Origin: Schistosoma mansoni | Taxonomy: Eukaryota; Platyhelminthes; Trematoda; Strigeidida; Schistosomatidae | Assembly (NCBI RefSeq): GCF_000237925.1 | Contig: NC_031502.1 | Coordinates: 28,843,266 to 28,907,265, forward strand | Direction of reading: 5' to 3' | Length of the DNA stretch: 64,000 nt | Shown here: positions 1 through 11,870 of the stretch, in pieces | How the letters are laid out: each line of letters begins with the position of its first letter | Numbering within the stretch: position 1 is the stretch's first letter | Translations under genes and position numbers: made by a program | Notes under the pieces: model-generated | What the model was told of the DNA's origin: nothing | Seen by the model: the letters and a program-made list of their open reading frames with translations, nothing else | The model's database searches: none

Positions 1-97
1 AGTACAACAATATTATTTTTCGGTATGGAATTATAGAGACTGTAGAGTCTTATTAGACCCCAGACTGATCTAAGTTAGATAACCAATGAGATGTGGG

Positions 98-232
98 AGC
101 ACTAGAGGGTTATTTTGTTCTAGTATGGAGCTCCTCATCAGTATTAATCCATTCCCGCAGCCCTAAGTCGAACCCAGGATTTCCATCCTCAAGCGTGAGC
201 GCCTAACCTCTAGGCTGTTGAGCCAGTAGACA
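98..232 (-). mobile_element. SINE copy, tRNA-headed, decayed hammerhead
   Basis: Read on the minus strand, a tRNA-like head has a box A-like AGCCTAGAGG (207-216) and a box B-like GGGTTCGACTTA (164-175). It is followed by a body with CTGATGAG (134-141) and a damaged GAAA arm. The body aligns base by base with the neighbouring copy at 255-325, so both belong to one SINE family. Stem II and the GAAA element have drifted, so I do not expect ribozyme activity. Its orientation is opposite to the next copy. Confidence 0.6.
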
Positions 233-254
233 ATGATGTATATGGATTCCAGGT

Positions 255-325
255 TGTGGGGTCTTGGATGTACACTGATAAGGAATCCAATACTGGCACG
301 AAACGTATGTCAAGTGCTCTCAGGT
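255..325 (+). mobile_element. Partial SINE copy with degenerate hammerhead
   Basis: The stretch contains CTGATAAG, a short TCC...GG arm, GAAAC and a GTC cleavage-site triplet (275-311), in hammerhead order. The core deviates (CTGATAA, extra GGA before stem II), so this is a decayed copy. No tRNA head is visible on its 5' side. It lies head to head with the minus-strand copy just upstream. Confidence 0.5.
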
Positions 326-1102
326 CTTTGATTCTTATCCAACTCAGACCGGTTCTTGATTTCAATAAAATCATAATCTGAAATTGTTTGTACAGTTTTT
401 CTCTGACCTATAGCCTCAAAAGACTCAGCTTAAAATATTCAAATCAGGACATATTTTAGCTTATATTATACACATCATTTCCGAATACACAAATGATACT
501 GCCCAGTCTATACAACCTTGGAATACAAATAATAAAATAAATCATTGAGAAAGAATCATTTGAATTTGACAACTAATAGGGGAAAGGGATTACTAATGAC
601 TGATTTCAGGGTTTTCTAACAATGATGAAATTTTGAGCAGACATATTATAATTTGAATGTTGTTTATAACAGTATATATGAGAGGATCCTAGTAAAGGTA
701 CATTTTAAAATGCCCCGTAAAGTCACAATTTCTGTTTCCATAAACTTCGGTCAAATCATGGTTCAGATGTGGCACGAATGATATTGAGTTTAGACTTTTC
801 CACAAGTTTAGCAAAGCTTAGAAGTGAGTAGATATATATCGTCCATTTATTGTTACTATCCTATCGGAAACCTCTGTGATTTTTAACTGTGAAATGGGAG
901 GAGTTTCATGCTGAATTATGTACCGGAATGCCTGTAAAATGTATGTAGGTGAATAGCCTTTGTTGTTATTTTAAAACGTCATTCTATTGAATTGTGAAAA
1001 TGATTCTCAATTAACGATACCAAGATATCTTCAAACTATGAAACACTAATACTACCACTACACCACTACTACTGGAGATTTAATATGGAAACAATTTACA
1101 TC

Positions 1103-1275
1103 AGGACTCAGTGGCCGAGTGGATAACGCGATGGCGTTTGAAGCGAGGGTACTGGGTTCGAGTCCCAGAGTGAACATCAACTCTGAGATGCAGGTACATC
1201 CAGCTGACGAGTCCCAAATAGGACGAAACGCGCGTCCTGGATTCCGCTGCTAGCCACTATCCATCTTTGCTTAAT
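1103..1275 (+). mobile_element. Sm-alpha-like SINE, tRNA head plus hammerhead
   Basis: A tRNA-like promoter head has a perfect box A match TGGCCGAGTGG (1111-1121) and a box B GGTTCGAGTCC (1155-1165), 33 bases apart. A hammerhead ribozyme domain (1191-1250) and a short tail follow. This head-plus-ribozyme arrangement is the known architecture of schistosome Sm-alpha SINEs, which are transcribed by RNA polymerase III and moved by LINE machinery. The copy looks well preserved. No target-site duplication could be assigned with confidence. Confidence 0.85.
1191..1250 (+). ncRNA. Type I hammerhead ribozyme
   Basis: All conserved parts are present in order: stem I 5' strand ATCCAG, core CTGACGA (1204-1210), stem II GTCCC/GGAC closed by AAATA, core GAAA, a very short GC-rich stem III, the cleavage triplet GTC (1234-1236) and stem I 3' strand CTGGAT. 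Self-cleavage is expected after C1236. The flanking CAGGTAC and TCCGCTG could form the stem I loop and bulge that give tertiary contacts in schistosome ribozymes. The near-absent stem III is typical of the family and may favour cleavage in dimeric transcripts. Confidence 0.85.
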
Positions 1276-4200
1276 TTACATACGGTTATCTATATTAAAT
1301 ATAACTATTACGTGTGGACTAAAAACGAACATTAAAAAAGCATCATGTTAAGTACTTAATTCTTGATGATCAGAATATTTGTCACAAAATACTACTTTCA
1401 GTTAAACTAAAAGATATCATACACAGCAATGATCCTTGCTGATATAAAGTCAAGAAACCTTCAGGTCATTAGATTAGCCATTTATCTCTGAGTTGTTATA
1501 GACCCGCCATCCAGTTCATCGTTTGAAAATGCTCTTTTTAAGTGTTACACAGGAGTTACCTTTATGAAAACGATCAATAGACTTACGGCGTAGTAACACA
1601 TTTGAGGTAATCTAAACAGTATTTATTAGAACAAATCTATAGATTTGATGAATTTGATAATTCAACTTTTAATGGCATAACAGTATAGTTGTTATTGACA
1701 ACTAACCAGATACCTATTCTAACTTACTTTAGATCATGTGAAGATTCAGTTTATAAAATATCCTGTAAATATGATGCAACGAATGGACGTTAATCGCCCT
1801 CAGTTCTCTCTCAAAAAGGACTTTTCTATTACTAAAAACTCTGTGGTAAATAAAACCGTTAAATGAAGAAAATTATTCAACATCAACCTGTAAATTGTTG
1901 ATTCGTCTTGTGGCAGTGGCCAGCATCAATTTATTTACACACCGATTTTTGGCAATTCTAATCTTCCTCCCACTGCCACGTCTAAGTACATTATCACTAA
2001 ACTAATTATATCGAGGCTAGTATTTTGCAGAACCGGATAGTTAACACAACGTAGTAGTGAAACATTAACTAGTCTTATGTTATCACTCTCTCAAAGTCTA
2101 TTAAATATTATCATATAGGCTTGCAGTATAACAAATTATCTTGTTTATATGTAAACTAATATGAACCCCATCAACTTACATACTATTAATTATATAATCT
2201 GGTCAATTAGTTTAGTAACTGTGATTAATTTAATTCAGTAGCATTGGAAACTAAAACTAAAATTTAAATTGCACTAGGTTATACCATTAATCATTAACAA
2301 ATCAAATCCATCAAGTAGAAACTAATATGAAAAAGGTAATTGATTAATATAAACTTTCCTATGAATCCTACTGAAACTTTCAAATTTTTCAACCATAATA
2401 TGAGTATAATAACTACTGATTCTCAGTTTATTTAGATGATGAAGAAGAAGAAATAAACTTTACATTTCACTAAATAGCTAGATAAAAAATTGTTTTATTG
2501 CATGTTAATTATGTATTTATTTTTGTATAGTGGAATGAAAGCGTATGAATTACTTATTTTAGTAGAAATCCTTAATTTTTTCGAGTTATCCTGTTAGGTA
2601 GAGGATAAAAAAGATTGTGATCATCAGGAAAATAATAATCCTACCTAAAATGACATTTTGACTAACTTGTCACAAGAAACTTTTTATGACGATAAAATGA
2701 AGTGACAAATACAGGCCTACAGTTTATATTTTTTATATCCTAATCAAACATGTTTAAAATGGAGCAAACTAAGTGTTATTGTGATTATTCAGAGTTTATA
2801 TATTTTACTAAGCGTTTAAATTAAACCTATTAATTTCTTTCGTAGTAGCTATTTCGACTTAGATATCGGCTAGCGTAAACACTTTTCTTTCTTTAACATA
2901 AATGACTTTATTTAAAGTGGTAATTCAAACAATATGACCAAACTAAATGACGCAATATCATTTTAGCCAGCATTCGTCCATGAATTCAAAACAACATACA
3001 AATATAAGTTTATAGTTCAGTTCTGAGTAGATGACGTAACTCGGGAGTAAACTGAAACTATTTCTAACTATTATCATAAGTTCAACCAATCCTGTGACTG
3101 AAAAAATTCTTTGAGTACTAAAATATCGTTTTCTTGAGGACACACATATGGAAATGATCCAACGTTCAGTAGTTCATTGATGTTATTTGAAAGATATAAT
3201 CTTTACCATACTGCCCGATCATGGGATTCGTTGAGTTTAATTCGCTTTTAGTCAATCTGATAAGTTCCTAGTTGTTTTCTCCAGTTATTCATGTCTAATT
3301 TAAGTCGACAAAATTACCAGTTCTTTTTTAATATTCACGTGGTCTATGACAGTGAGTTCACATGACGCTGAAAACTGTAATAAAATAAATCTGATGTATT
3401 TGATTTACTATGGTTAATTTACTAAACACGCAACTAATAACAGTCATTGACCTATGAATACATATGTAAACGTATAATTTCTAATCAATATAATCACTTA
3501 TCTATTCGATTAAAAGTAAATTGTATTTTTGCTTATCTAATCATTTAATCACTTAAAACTTGTATTCTAAGTATTTTGTATAGAAATTTGCTTTAGTATT
3601 TTTCCTAGATTTCCCTCTATCCTTCTAAATTACCTTCGACTGTCAAAAATCATTTTAACCCACTAGTTTTTCTATGTACTGTTGTGAGTTTCTTTACATA
3701 TATAATGGTATATCCGACTTTGTACAACGGCATAAACGATTAACAGTTGAAACCAATAACCCCCACTAATGCACATCATTTTGTCTTTCTAACGAAACAT
3801 AGTAAGTTAAAAATTTAAGTAGCAAGGAGGCTATTTTCTTTCTTTATTTATTTCCCTTTGAAATGCTTTCTGGCCAACATGATCTCTACCTTTTTTGGCC
3901 CTTTTTGTCAATTTTCCGTGCAGAACTATCTACCTATTCTACACGGATCATTTGCTGATATCTATGATCTATTAAACACTCCATCCCTATTAACTTTTGA
4001 TTCCAAGTCACCACTTGACGTTACTGAGTAGAAATAGACTAAAATTCTTTGTCCAAATACGAAGTTGATCTTCCATCATATTTATAGAGCTAGTTTCAAA
4101 GTTTGGGAATGGTGAGCATTTAGTTTGCTTTGTTATACGTGGTTATTTTTCTGAAGGTTAAAGCCAGCTCAAACCTAGGAATATTTTCAGTTTTCTGGAA

Positions 4201-6768
4201 GTAATTATTTTTGTCGTAACTTGAAGCCAAAATCCACTATTCGTAATGCAAGTGGTTGCAAACATCTAGAAATTATTGAAAGTTAAGAAATTTGATTATT
4301 CTTTTTCACCATTCACAGTAAATAAAATTTAAGCCTAAAATTTCGCATTCTACCTGAAAGGTCATCAAAATATAGATCAGCTGGCTACCTGTCCTATCTT
4401 AGCTTCCGGTTTATCAGCAGTATGCATTTCTTACCGCATCCATGGTACAACTCAGGATCATTGAACCTCGTTTTAGCGGAATGGCCCTCATTTTAACTGC
4501 AATTAATGACCACCAATCAGTACAATATTTGATATCTGTCTAATTTCATTTGTGATTGAACACTATTAGATACCATTCTTACTGCAACATCGGACCTTCT
4601 TTTCAATTTAGTTATCTAATCATATACGACTTTACAATCTCATGAATTTCAAACATTCTCATTGAAACTCACTATTAAGACACGAGAAATAATAAGCGGA
4701 TTCTTTTAAACGTCTGAACAGTAGTTAATGATCGATTTCATAAAATAAACACTGTAGTTTATGTTAATTTAATCTACCCACTGTTTTCTCTGTGTTTTCA
4801 TTATTCTTTTGGTAAGTGAACAATTTTATATTGTGAACAAGCCCTTGTAAATTCAGTACTGCTACATTCAATATAATATAAATATATTCATAAAAATGCT
4901 ATAAATTTGCATTGCCATAAAAAATTCTGAAACCTATGAAACTGGGTATTTTTCGTTGATATTTATCTTGAAAGAATGTCAAGCAAATGAAAAAATGTAA
5001 TGACACAATCGAACTTTCTTGAACTGTTATTCCATTAAACTATACTTCCGACATGCTCAGTATCTCCCAGTAGTTCCCCAATGATTAGTTCAAGTAAGAT
5101 GAATTGTCAGTAGGTAATATCCTATGTACAAGAAATGAATTGTTTTGAACACATTTACTGTGTATTTGTTATCAAAGCAAAGAAAATTCATAACGGGGTG
5201 AATTGAACTCCGTACAGCTAGATAGAAATCCTTTAATAAGCTACTCTTAATATGGATTATTTAATTTGCAATAGAAACCACAAAGATTATCGGAATGATT
5301 CAGGGATAAAAGAATAAACTATTCAATTCGTAGTGTATTCCGCTTAATATTGTTTTTATTCTTACTCTACTACATTTGTTAAACATTGGATAGATAAATT
5401 TAACACTTGATAAGTTAAATACTTTGGTTCCTATAAGTCGCTGTTTATTTTTACATTTTATTTTTCAAGCAGTTTTCTCATGGTTATCAAAACGTTGATG
5501 GCAAAATATCAGTCAAAAGTTTTTGATATGTGGAGAAATGAATCTCTTGCCATGATCAATTAAATTTACGCAACTTATTTCTTTTCGACGAAAATATCTA
5601 GCCTCCTAATGCTTAACATCTTGAATAAAGTCACTATTTTTAAACATTTAGAGCTCATATCAGGTTGTTACTATCAAAATTTACTGGTGATGTGGTGCTA
5701 ACTCCATAAGGTTATCAACTACTAAACATGTGTGATGTTTCCGATTGCAGATTTAATCCTATCAAAACGTAAAATGTCAGGGATTTAGTTTTATAATTTC
5801 AATAAAGCTCCACAACACTTTGTTCTTTCTTTTCGCTATAGATACTGAAATCTGTAAGTCATTTGGGTTGGATGTACCAACTTAATCAAAATTCTCTGAG
5901 ATATCAGCTGTTGATATATCATAAACAGATGATGAGTAGTTCACTTAGCAGTAGTATTAAGAATGTTCAAAGGAGTCCGATATTTTTATTTCATAATCCA
6001 TTTCTCAGTTGAGTGTATCACCATTCAACTTACACACATTCAACTAACACTACTTGGAAATTAAAATGATGCATACCAATAAAATGTGCAGTTTGCAAAT
6101 GTTAAGACTTCATTCATTAACTAATTTCTCCTCTAGGCTCTAAAAGGTGGTAGATAAAACAATTGGTGCTGTACACTACAGAATTTTGATCTGTATTTGT
6201 CATAATCATTTAGAATTTTGAATAGACGAAAAGTAAAACCTTCTGTGTACATTCGCTGTTAAAACGTTTTGGGTGAATGTTATTTTAGTTCCTAACTCTG
6301 ATTAAAAGCCAACCTGCAGGAGGGACTAAAAGGACACAGAAAATGAAAGTAGAGGCGACTATGCAAAGTTATACAACTTTAGGTTAGAAGCACTATGAAG
6401 TTTTAGACGCATCAAAATATGGCTTCATAATTTACCTTAAATAAAATTAGTGGCCGAAACAGATGAAGACGCTGAACTACATATACACATAATTTAAGAC
6501 TTATTTGTTGAACAATAGTACGAAGCCTCATATGCGATAACTTAATATGATTTCTTCTGTGTTATACTGAAAGTTTGGTAAGTGCAACCATTTTATTACA
6601 TATCTGCTATTCGCTATCCATGGAAAGTTTGTCCGCATTAAAGTAATATAACTTGGTCACTCGCATGGCTCTAGAGGTTTCAGTCAAAAAGGCTCGTCAG
6701 CTTCCTTAAATCGTTTTCTACTTGTTTCTTAGATTCACTCTTACAATGCATATCGAAGAAACAGAAAG
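1276..6768. other. AT-rich intergenic or intronic DNA
   Basis: No convincing exon, RNA gene or repeat was seen on either strand. The short open frames here are not supported by splice sites or family resemblance. A possible poly(A) signal for the minus-strand gene to the right lies at 6592-6597 (TTTATT on the plus strand). The first kilobase between the SINE copies (326-1102) is equally featureless. Confidence 0.5.
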
Positions 6769-8239
6769 CTAGCCTCTCATTACAAAAACAAATTGGTTAT
6801 ATTTCCTATGATACACAGTATTGGAAGGTGAATGAGTCACCTTTGTTCTTCGGAATTGCTTTGGTGTATATTTGTGCATCGATTCAACATATGAGTCTTC
6901 CCTATATAAACGTAAAGATGAAAATTTCAGAATAAAACTTTCAGTATGAGCTGAGAACCTAACCAAGATAAAGTAATGAAAACAACAAAACCGTTTTGAG
7001 ATGTCATGAAATTCATATGACTGTTTACGTTTAAGAGAATTGAGTCATAACATATGGTACATATAAGCAGATCTTAAAGTCTGAACTCTCTCTATTTGAA
7101 CTCAATAATTTCATTGAGTTTAAAAACTAAAAAATAGACTTTCTTCTCTGCATGCTTCAAAGACATATCAGTTTTTGTCTAATCATACTTCGTTACATAA
7201 TTCCTTAATGAAAACGAAAGAATTGAAAGAATGTGAAGTTTATTTTATGCTGAGTTAGCCTACCAGTGGTTAGACCATTGAAAAAACTTGTAAAAAACAA
7301 ATCTAACTTAATCTGATTGAAAAACGTTTTCCAGAACCATCTTTAAAATTGTGATAACTGGAAGATCTAGAACGTTTTTGGCACATATTTGGATATATAT
7401 AATAAAACAGCATTTTGAAAATTTCATACCGGTGAATTGAAATAAAGTAAACGTAAAATTAAAAAGGTCACAGGTAGTTGGTAAACACTTACTTGCAGCG
7501 TTTAATGCACTTGTCGTCTATGTCAGATACATAAAGAGCGCAAATCCCACCATTTAAACACGGTAAACCCTCATCCTTGCACAAAACAGTACCTTTACTG
7601 AAGAAATTGATATGCAAATATTCTCAACTTACTTGTCGCAACCTATATCAGCGAGGAACGTCTCTGAAAAAAATTTTCTGCATTAGGTTTTTAAGTGAAA
7701 AGTTTACTCCCAAATATTATACTTACGCATTGGAGGGATGCTTCGATGTTGAAGAACCCATACAACGATGATATTATTTATCCCTTTTCACAGTATGTAA
7801 CTTTGTATTATACACTTCATTTGATTGTTATCATTAAGTGACAAAAGAGAAAACTTTTATAAGGAGTACGTAAATAGCGACGACCTAGAAACAGAACTTT
7901 GAATAATTAAAACAACACGGAACCAGTTACGATCCTGATAAAAATGTAAGACATGCATACATTTCACTACTCTATCAACATTAATTCTCATTATTGGTTT
8001 GATAAATAAATTGATGTGCATCAGTTGTTCTGATTTTACGGGAACATTTCAAATACTTACATGGCCCAACTGTGATCTATATTTTTAAACACAATGAACA
8101 GTGTAAGTAAGATGTGAGCTGGTAGTAATCGACTGAGTTTTCTCATGGAGAAAGTGTTATTGGAACCACTTACTGATAAAGCTTGGTTATAGTTTTCTTG
8201 TTCATATTTAGACAAGACGAAGGTTTGGAATAACAGAAC
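6769..8239 (-). CDS. Split gene with micro-exons and EGF-like motif (model)
   Basis: Proposed exons, 5' to 3' on the minus strand: 8239-8061 (or starting at the ATG at 8146), 7740-7727 (14 nt), 7663-7633 (31 nt), 7597-7493 (105 nt) and a last exon, perhaps 6901-6769. The first four end at perfect GTAAGT donors, and the reading frame stays open across every join. Introns of 35 and 63 bp separate the small exons. Starting at 8146 gives 122 residues: MRKLSR, a hydrophobic run LLPAHILLTLFIVF like a signal peptide, then six cysteines including C-x6-C-LNGGI-C-x10-C, as in EGF domains; the CIKRC spacing is unusual. The 14-nt exon has a weak acceptor. The last exon is uncertain: an alternative ends near 7303, with a possible poly(A) signal near 7240. 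I do not recognise the family. It could be a secreted or membrane protein. Confidence 0.55.
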
Positions 8240-8379
8240 CTGTGCAGGAAAACTAAGCTTGTTTCAACCATACACTTGCTATCCATTAAATTAGTGTTAC
8301 ATTTCGTCGAAACATAGTCAGCTGTCAGTGCCTTCATTAAAAGATGGATATTCATACCAAAGAACTTTGCAATTCTTAC

Positions 8380-8577
8380 CTTTGTCTTCTCACATCTCTG
8401 ACTAAAAAAGTGACAAATTATCTGCGTCCATAAAGTGGACTGTGGATTCTTTCGCGAGATAATAAGTAACTTTATATGAAGTTTTCCGGACTGAAGTTTC
8501 CTTATCTCAACTCTATGGCCGTCATCATCTTGAATACTTAAAACCTTTTCAAAATCAGTTGAGCTTATCCCAATAGC
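8380..8577 (-). CDS. Possible upstream exon of the EGF-like gene
   Basis: A 66-codon stop-free stretch on the minus strand ends at a donor-like AAAG/GTAAGA (donor bases 8379-8374). Its phase matches an acceptor with a strong pyrimidine tract in front of 8239, so joining would extend the EGF-like gene in frame. The translation (for example DFEKVLSIQDDDGHR) looks protein-like but matches no family I know. An in-frame stop lies at 8578-8580. Further upstream the same frame is open again for about 40 codons. It could instead be an old element, or chance. Confidence 0.25.
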
Positions 8578-9596
8578 TTATAAGATGGACAAATAATCGA
8601 CAATACTATGAAGAAGCTTGAAAAACACATCTCTGGCAAGACTTGGGATCATTATTTGTGAGCGTAGTGATTCCCAATCGAATACACGATACACAGCGCG
8701 ATTAATGTTTTACAAAAGCTGTTAGTGTATAGAATTCTCTCATAATCAAGTTAAAGCTCCATTTTACATAGCGAACCATCATTTGTTAGCGGGACATCGA
8801 AATATATATATATGCGGAAGTACTATTTGTTATGCGATGTGCCAACACCAATAATTTACCCTAGGTCCAAACGTATGGTAGATGTAAATAACCTTGAAAT
8901 TTTATTCTCCACGGACCGTGACATATTTGGACAGTATTTATCAATATTATTTGGCTTATTGGTCGAAGTTCTACCCGATTGGCAAGTCACTTAATATCAA
9001 ACAGTTTGCTGAAAGTCGTGGTAAGGGACAGACAATAAGCTTCATTCAATTCTGCGCCGTAGACTTTCGTACAAAACAGGGGTTCAACTCCGTATTTTAT
9101 GTGCATTATTACATTTCTGTAATAATGTTTATGATATACGATCACATAAGTCGCCATAATACCTGGATTAAACAAGAGGTTATTCCGAGATCAAAATATA
9201 CCCCGAGATGACTTATAAGAAAGCCGGGCGGCTACGCAACTTCCAAATGAACATCGACGCGGAACGGAATAGGATTTGTGCTACGGAAAATGATGTCCTA
9301 TTTCCAATTGTTAATTCGTGCTTTACGAAACTACTGCGAAAACAAATGATGGAGTTGATAAAAATTAATATTATGAACAACGAATGAAGTCCAAAAACAA
9401 ACTAAAAATAAACGGGACAAAATAATTCGTTTTAAAAACCTTGCGAATTTCCACAAAAGCAGAAGGACCCGTTGAAAAAGATGACTATTAATAGTATCAT
9501 ACAGAACCCGAAAAACAAATAATTTTAACATCTCATCGAATCTCTTATGGAAAACAAGCCACAAAGAGCAGAAGATCACACGGTCCACATAACTAT
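8578..9596. other. No recognised gene
   Basis: Open frames on both strands overlap here (a 105-codon plus frame at 8894-9211 and a minus frame at 8987-9175). Neither shows known motifs or a consistent set of splice sites. A short (AT)n run lies near 8803-8812. Confidence 0.4.
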
Positions 9597-9836
9597 GAAA
9601 ACTGAATATATGGTAGTGCAAAGACGAATCAAGAGAAGTAATTAGATTGGTTGGATCTCAAAAATCTTTGTCACGAGCTTCTATAAATCAATTAATTTCT
9701 TTGTACTCTGTGCGGTTTCAGGTAGTTAGTGTGAATTGACAGATGAATATATTAAAGTAATAGTGCAAACAGATAAACAGTGATGACAAGGGGTGAAGTT
9801 AGTAGGATGTATTGTTGATAACAAATATGATGAAAA
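9597..9836 (+). repeat. Dispersed fragment of the 1,876-bp unit
   Basis: About 240 bp match the part of each satellite unit that begins at GAAAACTGAATATAT (first array copy about 15,065-15,300), in the same orientation and with a handful of substitutions. It carries 9 extra bases (ATTGTTGAT) near the end that the array copies lack, so it may be an older form. The RTE sequence starts directly at its right edge. Confidence 0.85.
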
Positions 9837-10289
9837 GGGATCAAGGAAGCACTAACTTCAACGTGTCAGGAGGTTCTGGGTCCTAAGAAGCATCATCACA
9901 AGGAATGGATCTCTATGGGAACCCTGGACAAGATTCAAGAAAGGAAGAACAAGAAACTAGCAATAACAACAGCCGAACACGAGCAGAAAAAGTCAAAGCA
10001 CAAGCAGACTACGCAGAAGCAAACAAGGAAGTGAGGAACAGCATTAAGGCTGACAAGCCGAAATACATGGGAGAACTAGCAACGACGGCGGAGAAAGCTG
10101 CAAGAGAAGGAAATATGAAACAACTATATGATACAACGAAGAAATTGGAAGGGAGATATAGAAAACCGGAGAGACCAGTCAAAGAAAAAGAAGGAAAGAC
10201 AATCACGGAGATTCAAGAACAGAGGAAAAGATGGGCAGAATACTTCGAGGAACTGCTGAATAGACCAGCTCCATTGAATCCATCAGACA
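9834..10289 (+). mobile_element. RTE-clade retrotransposon fragment (family A), 5'-truncated
   Basis: The coding stretch encodes the linker between endonuclease and reverse transcriptase of an RTE-like element: VLGPKKHHHKEWISMGTLDK and a basic coiled region rich in K, E and R, then EYFEELLNRPAPLNP. The 5' end is cut right after the satellite fragment. The 3' end is cut by an N gap. Bases 9870-10289 repeat at 12071-12490 with a single difference, A10162 versus C12363. The same family is found in reverse orientation at 37.3-40.2 kb. Confidence 0.8.
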
Positions 10290-10489
10290 NNNNNNNNNNN
10301 NNNNNNNNNNNNNNNNNNNNNNNNNNNNNNNNNNNNNNNNNNNNNNNNNNNNNNNNNNNNNNNNNNNNNNNNNNNNNNNNNNNNNNNNNNNNNNNNNNNN
10401 NNNNNNNNNNNNNNNNNNNNNNNNNNNNNNNNNNNNNNNNNNNNNNNNNNNNNNNNNNNNNNNNNNNNNNNNNNNNNNNNNNNNNNNNN
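10290..10489. other. Assembly gap (200 N)
   Basis: The gap is exactly 200 N, the same as the four others in this window, so its true size is unknown. It lies between two different RTE families. Confidence 0.95.
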
Positions 10490-11870
10490 AAGACGGAACC
10501 CTTATCTGCTCTCAACCCAAACGTTCAGAACGATGGGCGGAACACTTTAAGGAGTAGTTTAGCTGGCCTTCAGCTACTGCACAACTACCCACTATTCCCA
10601 GAAAACCTGAATGGAGCGTTGAAGTAGGCCCCCCGACCCTACTTGAAGTTCAAAAGGCTATAAGTAATCTGAAACGAGGAAAAGCAGCTGGTCCTGATGG
10701 ATTGGCTCCAGAGGTCTTTAAATATGGTGGTCCAATTTTAGCGATTAGGTTGACTAATATTCTGGCTAAAATCTGGGAGACGGATGTAATCCCATCCGAC
10801 TGGTCACAATCACTGATTGTCCCAATATATAAAAAGGGGTCCAAATCATCCTGCGATAACCATAGAGGGATTAGTCTGACTAACATAGCATCTAAAATAC
10901 TAGCCTCAATAATTATCGGGCGCCTAACTAAGACTCGTGAACTGCAAACACGAGAAAATCAGGCTGGCTTCAGACCTGGTCGTGGCTGTATCGACCACAT
11001 ATTCACCATTCGTCAAGTTTTAGAGCACAGACACGCTTATCGGCGTCCGACAATGATAGTTTTTCTTGACTTGAAAGCAGCATTTGACTCTGTAGACCGA
11101 GAGGTCCTGTGGCAGTGTCTGTCATTGAAAGGTGTACCTGAGAAGTACATAAACCTTGTGAAGGCTCTTTACTCGAACACCATTAGTCGAGTAAGAGCTT
11201 ATGGCGAACTGTCATATGATTTTACAACCTCAAGTGGTGTCCGTCAAGGCTGTCCACTATCCCCGTTTTTGTTTAACTTCATTATAGACCTGTTGCTGCA
11301 AATAACACTCTCTTCGACTGAATCTACAGGAATTGATCTCCTACCAAGGGGACCACTAAGCGACTTAGAATACGCAGATGACATAGTCCTGTTTGGTGAA
11401 GACGCTGGCAAAATGCAGAGTCTTCTGTTGGAACTCAGTAATAATGCCAGGATGTTTGGGATGCGTTTCTCCCCATCCAAATGTAAATTGTTACTCCAGG
11501 ACTGGCCTGCGTCAACACCCGAACTAAGGATAGGGAGTGAAGTAGTCGAACGCGTCGACAACTTCACTTATCTTGGAAGTCTGATCAGCCCTAATGGGTT
11601 GGTGTCTGACGAAATCTCTGCACGGATTCAAAAAGCTCGTTTGGCTTTTGCCAACTTACGTCACCTATGGCGTAGACGAGATATCCGTCTATCAATTAAG
11701 GGACGAGTATACTGCGCATCAGTTCGTTCTGTTCTACTTTACGGCTGTGAAACATGGCCATTAAGAGTAGAAGATACTCGTAGGTTACTAGTATTTGACC
11801 ACAGATGCCTTAGGAAATATGCTCGCATCTGCTGGGATCACCGGGGTAGTAATAGTGAGGTTAGACGCAG
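10490..11870 (+). mobile_element. RTE-clade reverse transcriptase fragment (family B)
   Basis: An open frame from about 10,630 to the gap encodes an almost intact reverse transcriptase. Visible motifs are GKAAGPDGLAPEVFK, SKILASIIIGRL, QAGFRPGRGCIDHIFTIRQ, motif A FLDLKAAFDSVDR, motif B SSGVRQGCPLSPFLFNF, motif C LEYADDIVLF, and the thumb-like YLGSLISPNG and LRVEDTRRLLVFDHRCL. The whole piece is an island bounded by two 200-N gaps. It matches the schistosome SR2/Perere-3-like group by eye and is related to the minus-strand element at 46.7-50.6 kb. The endonuclease and the 3' end are missing. Confidence 0.85.

Noticed and set aside
2958-3143. 61-codon hydrophobic minus-strand frame
   Set aside because: No splice sites, leader context or neighbours support it, and AT-rich DNA readily gives hydrophobic frames.
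7300-7375. Alternative last exon of the EGF-like gene
   Set aside because: It fits the phase and has a nearby poly(A)-like signal, but the acceptors are weaker and the peptide has no matching cysteines. It is kept only as an alternative to 6901-6769.
8894-9211. 105-codon plus-strand open frame
   Set aside because: It has no known motif and no splice context, and an equally long minus frame overlaps it. Chance is as likely.
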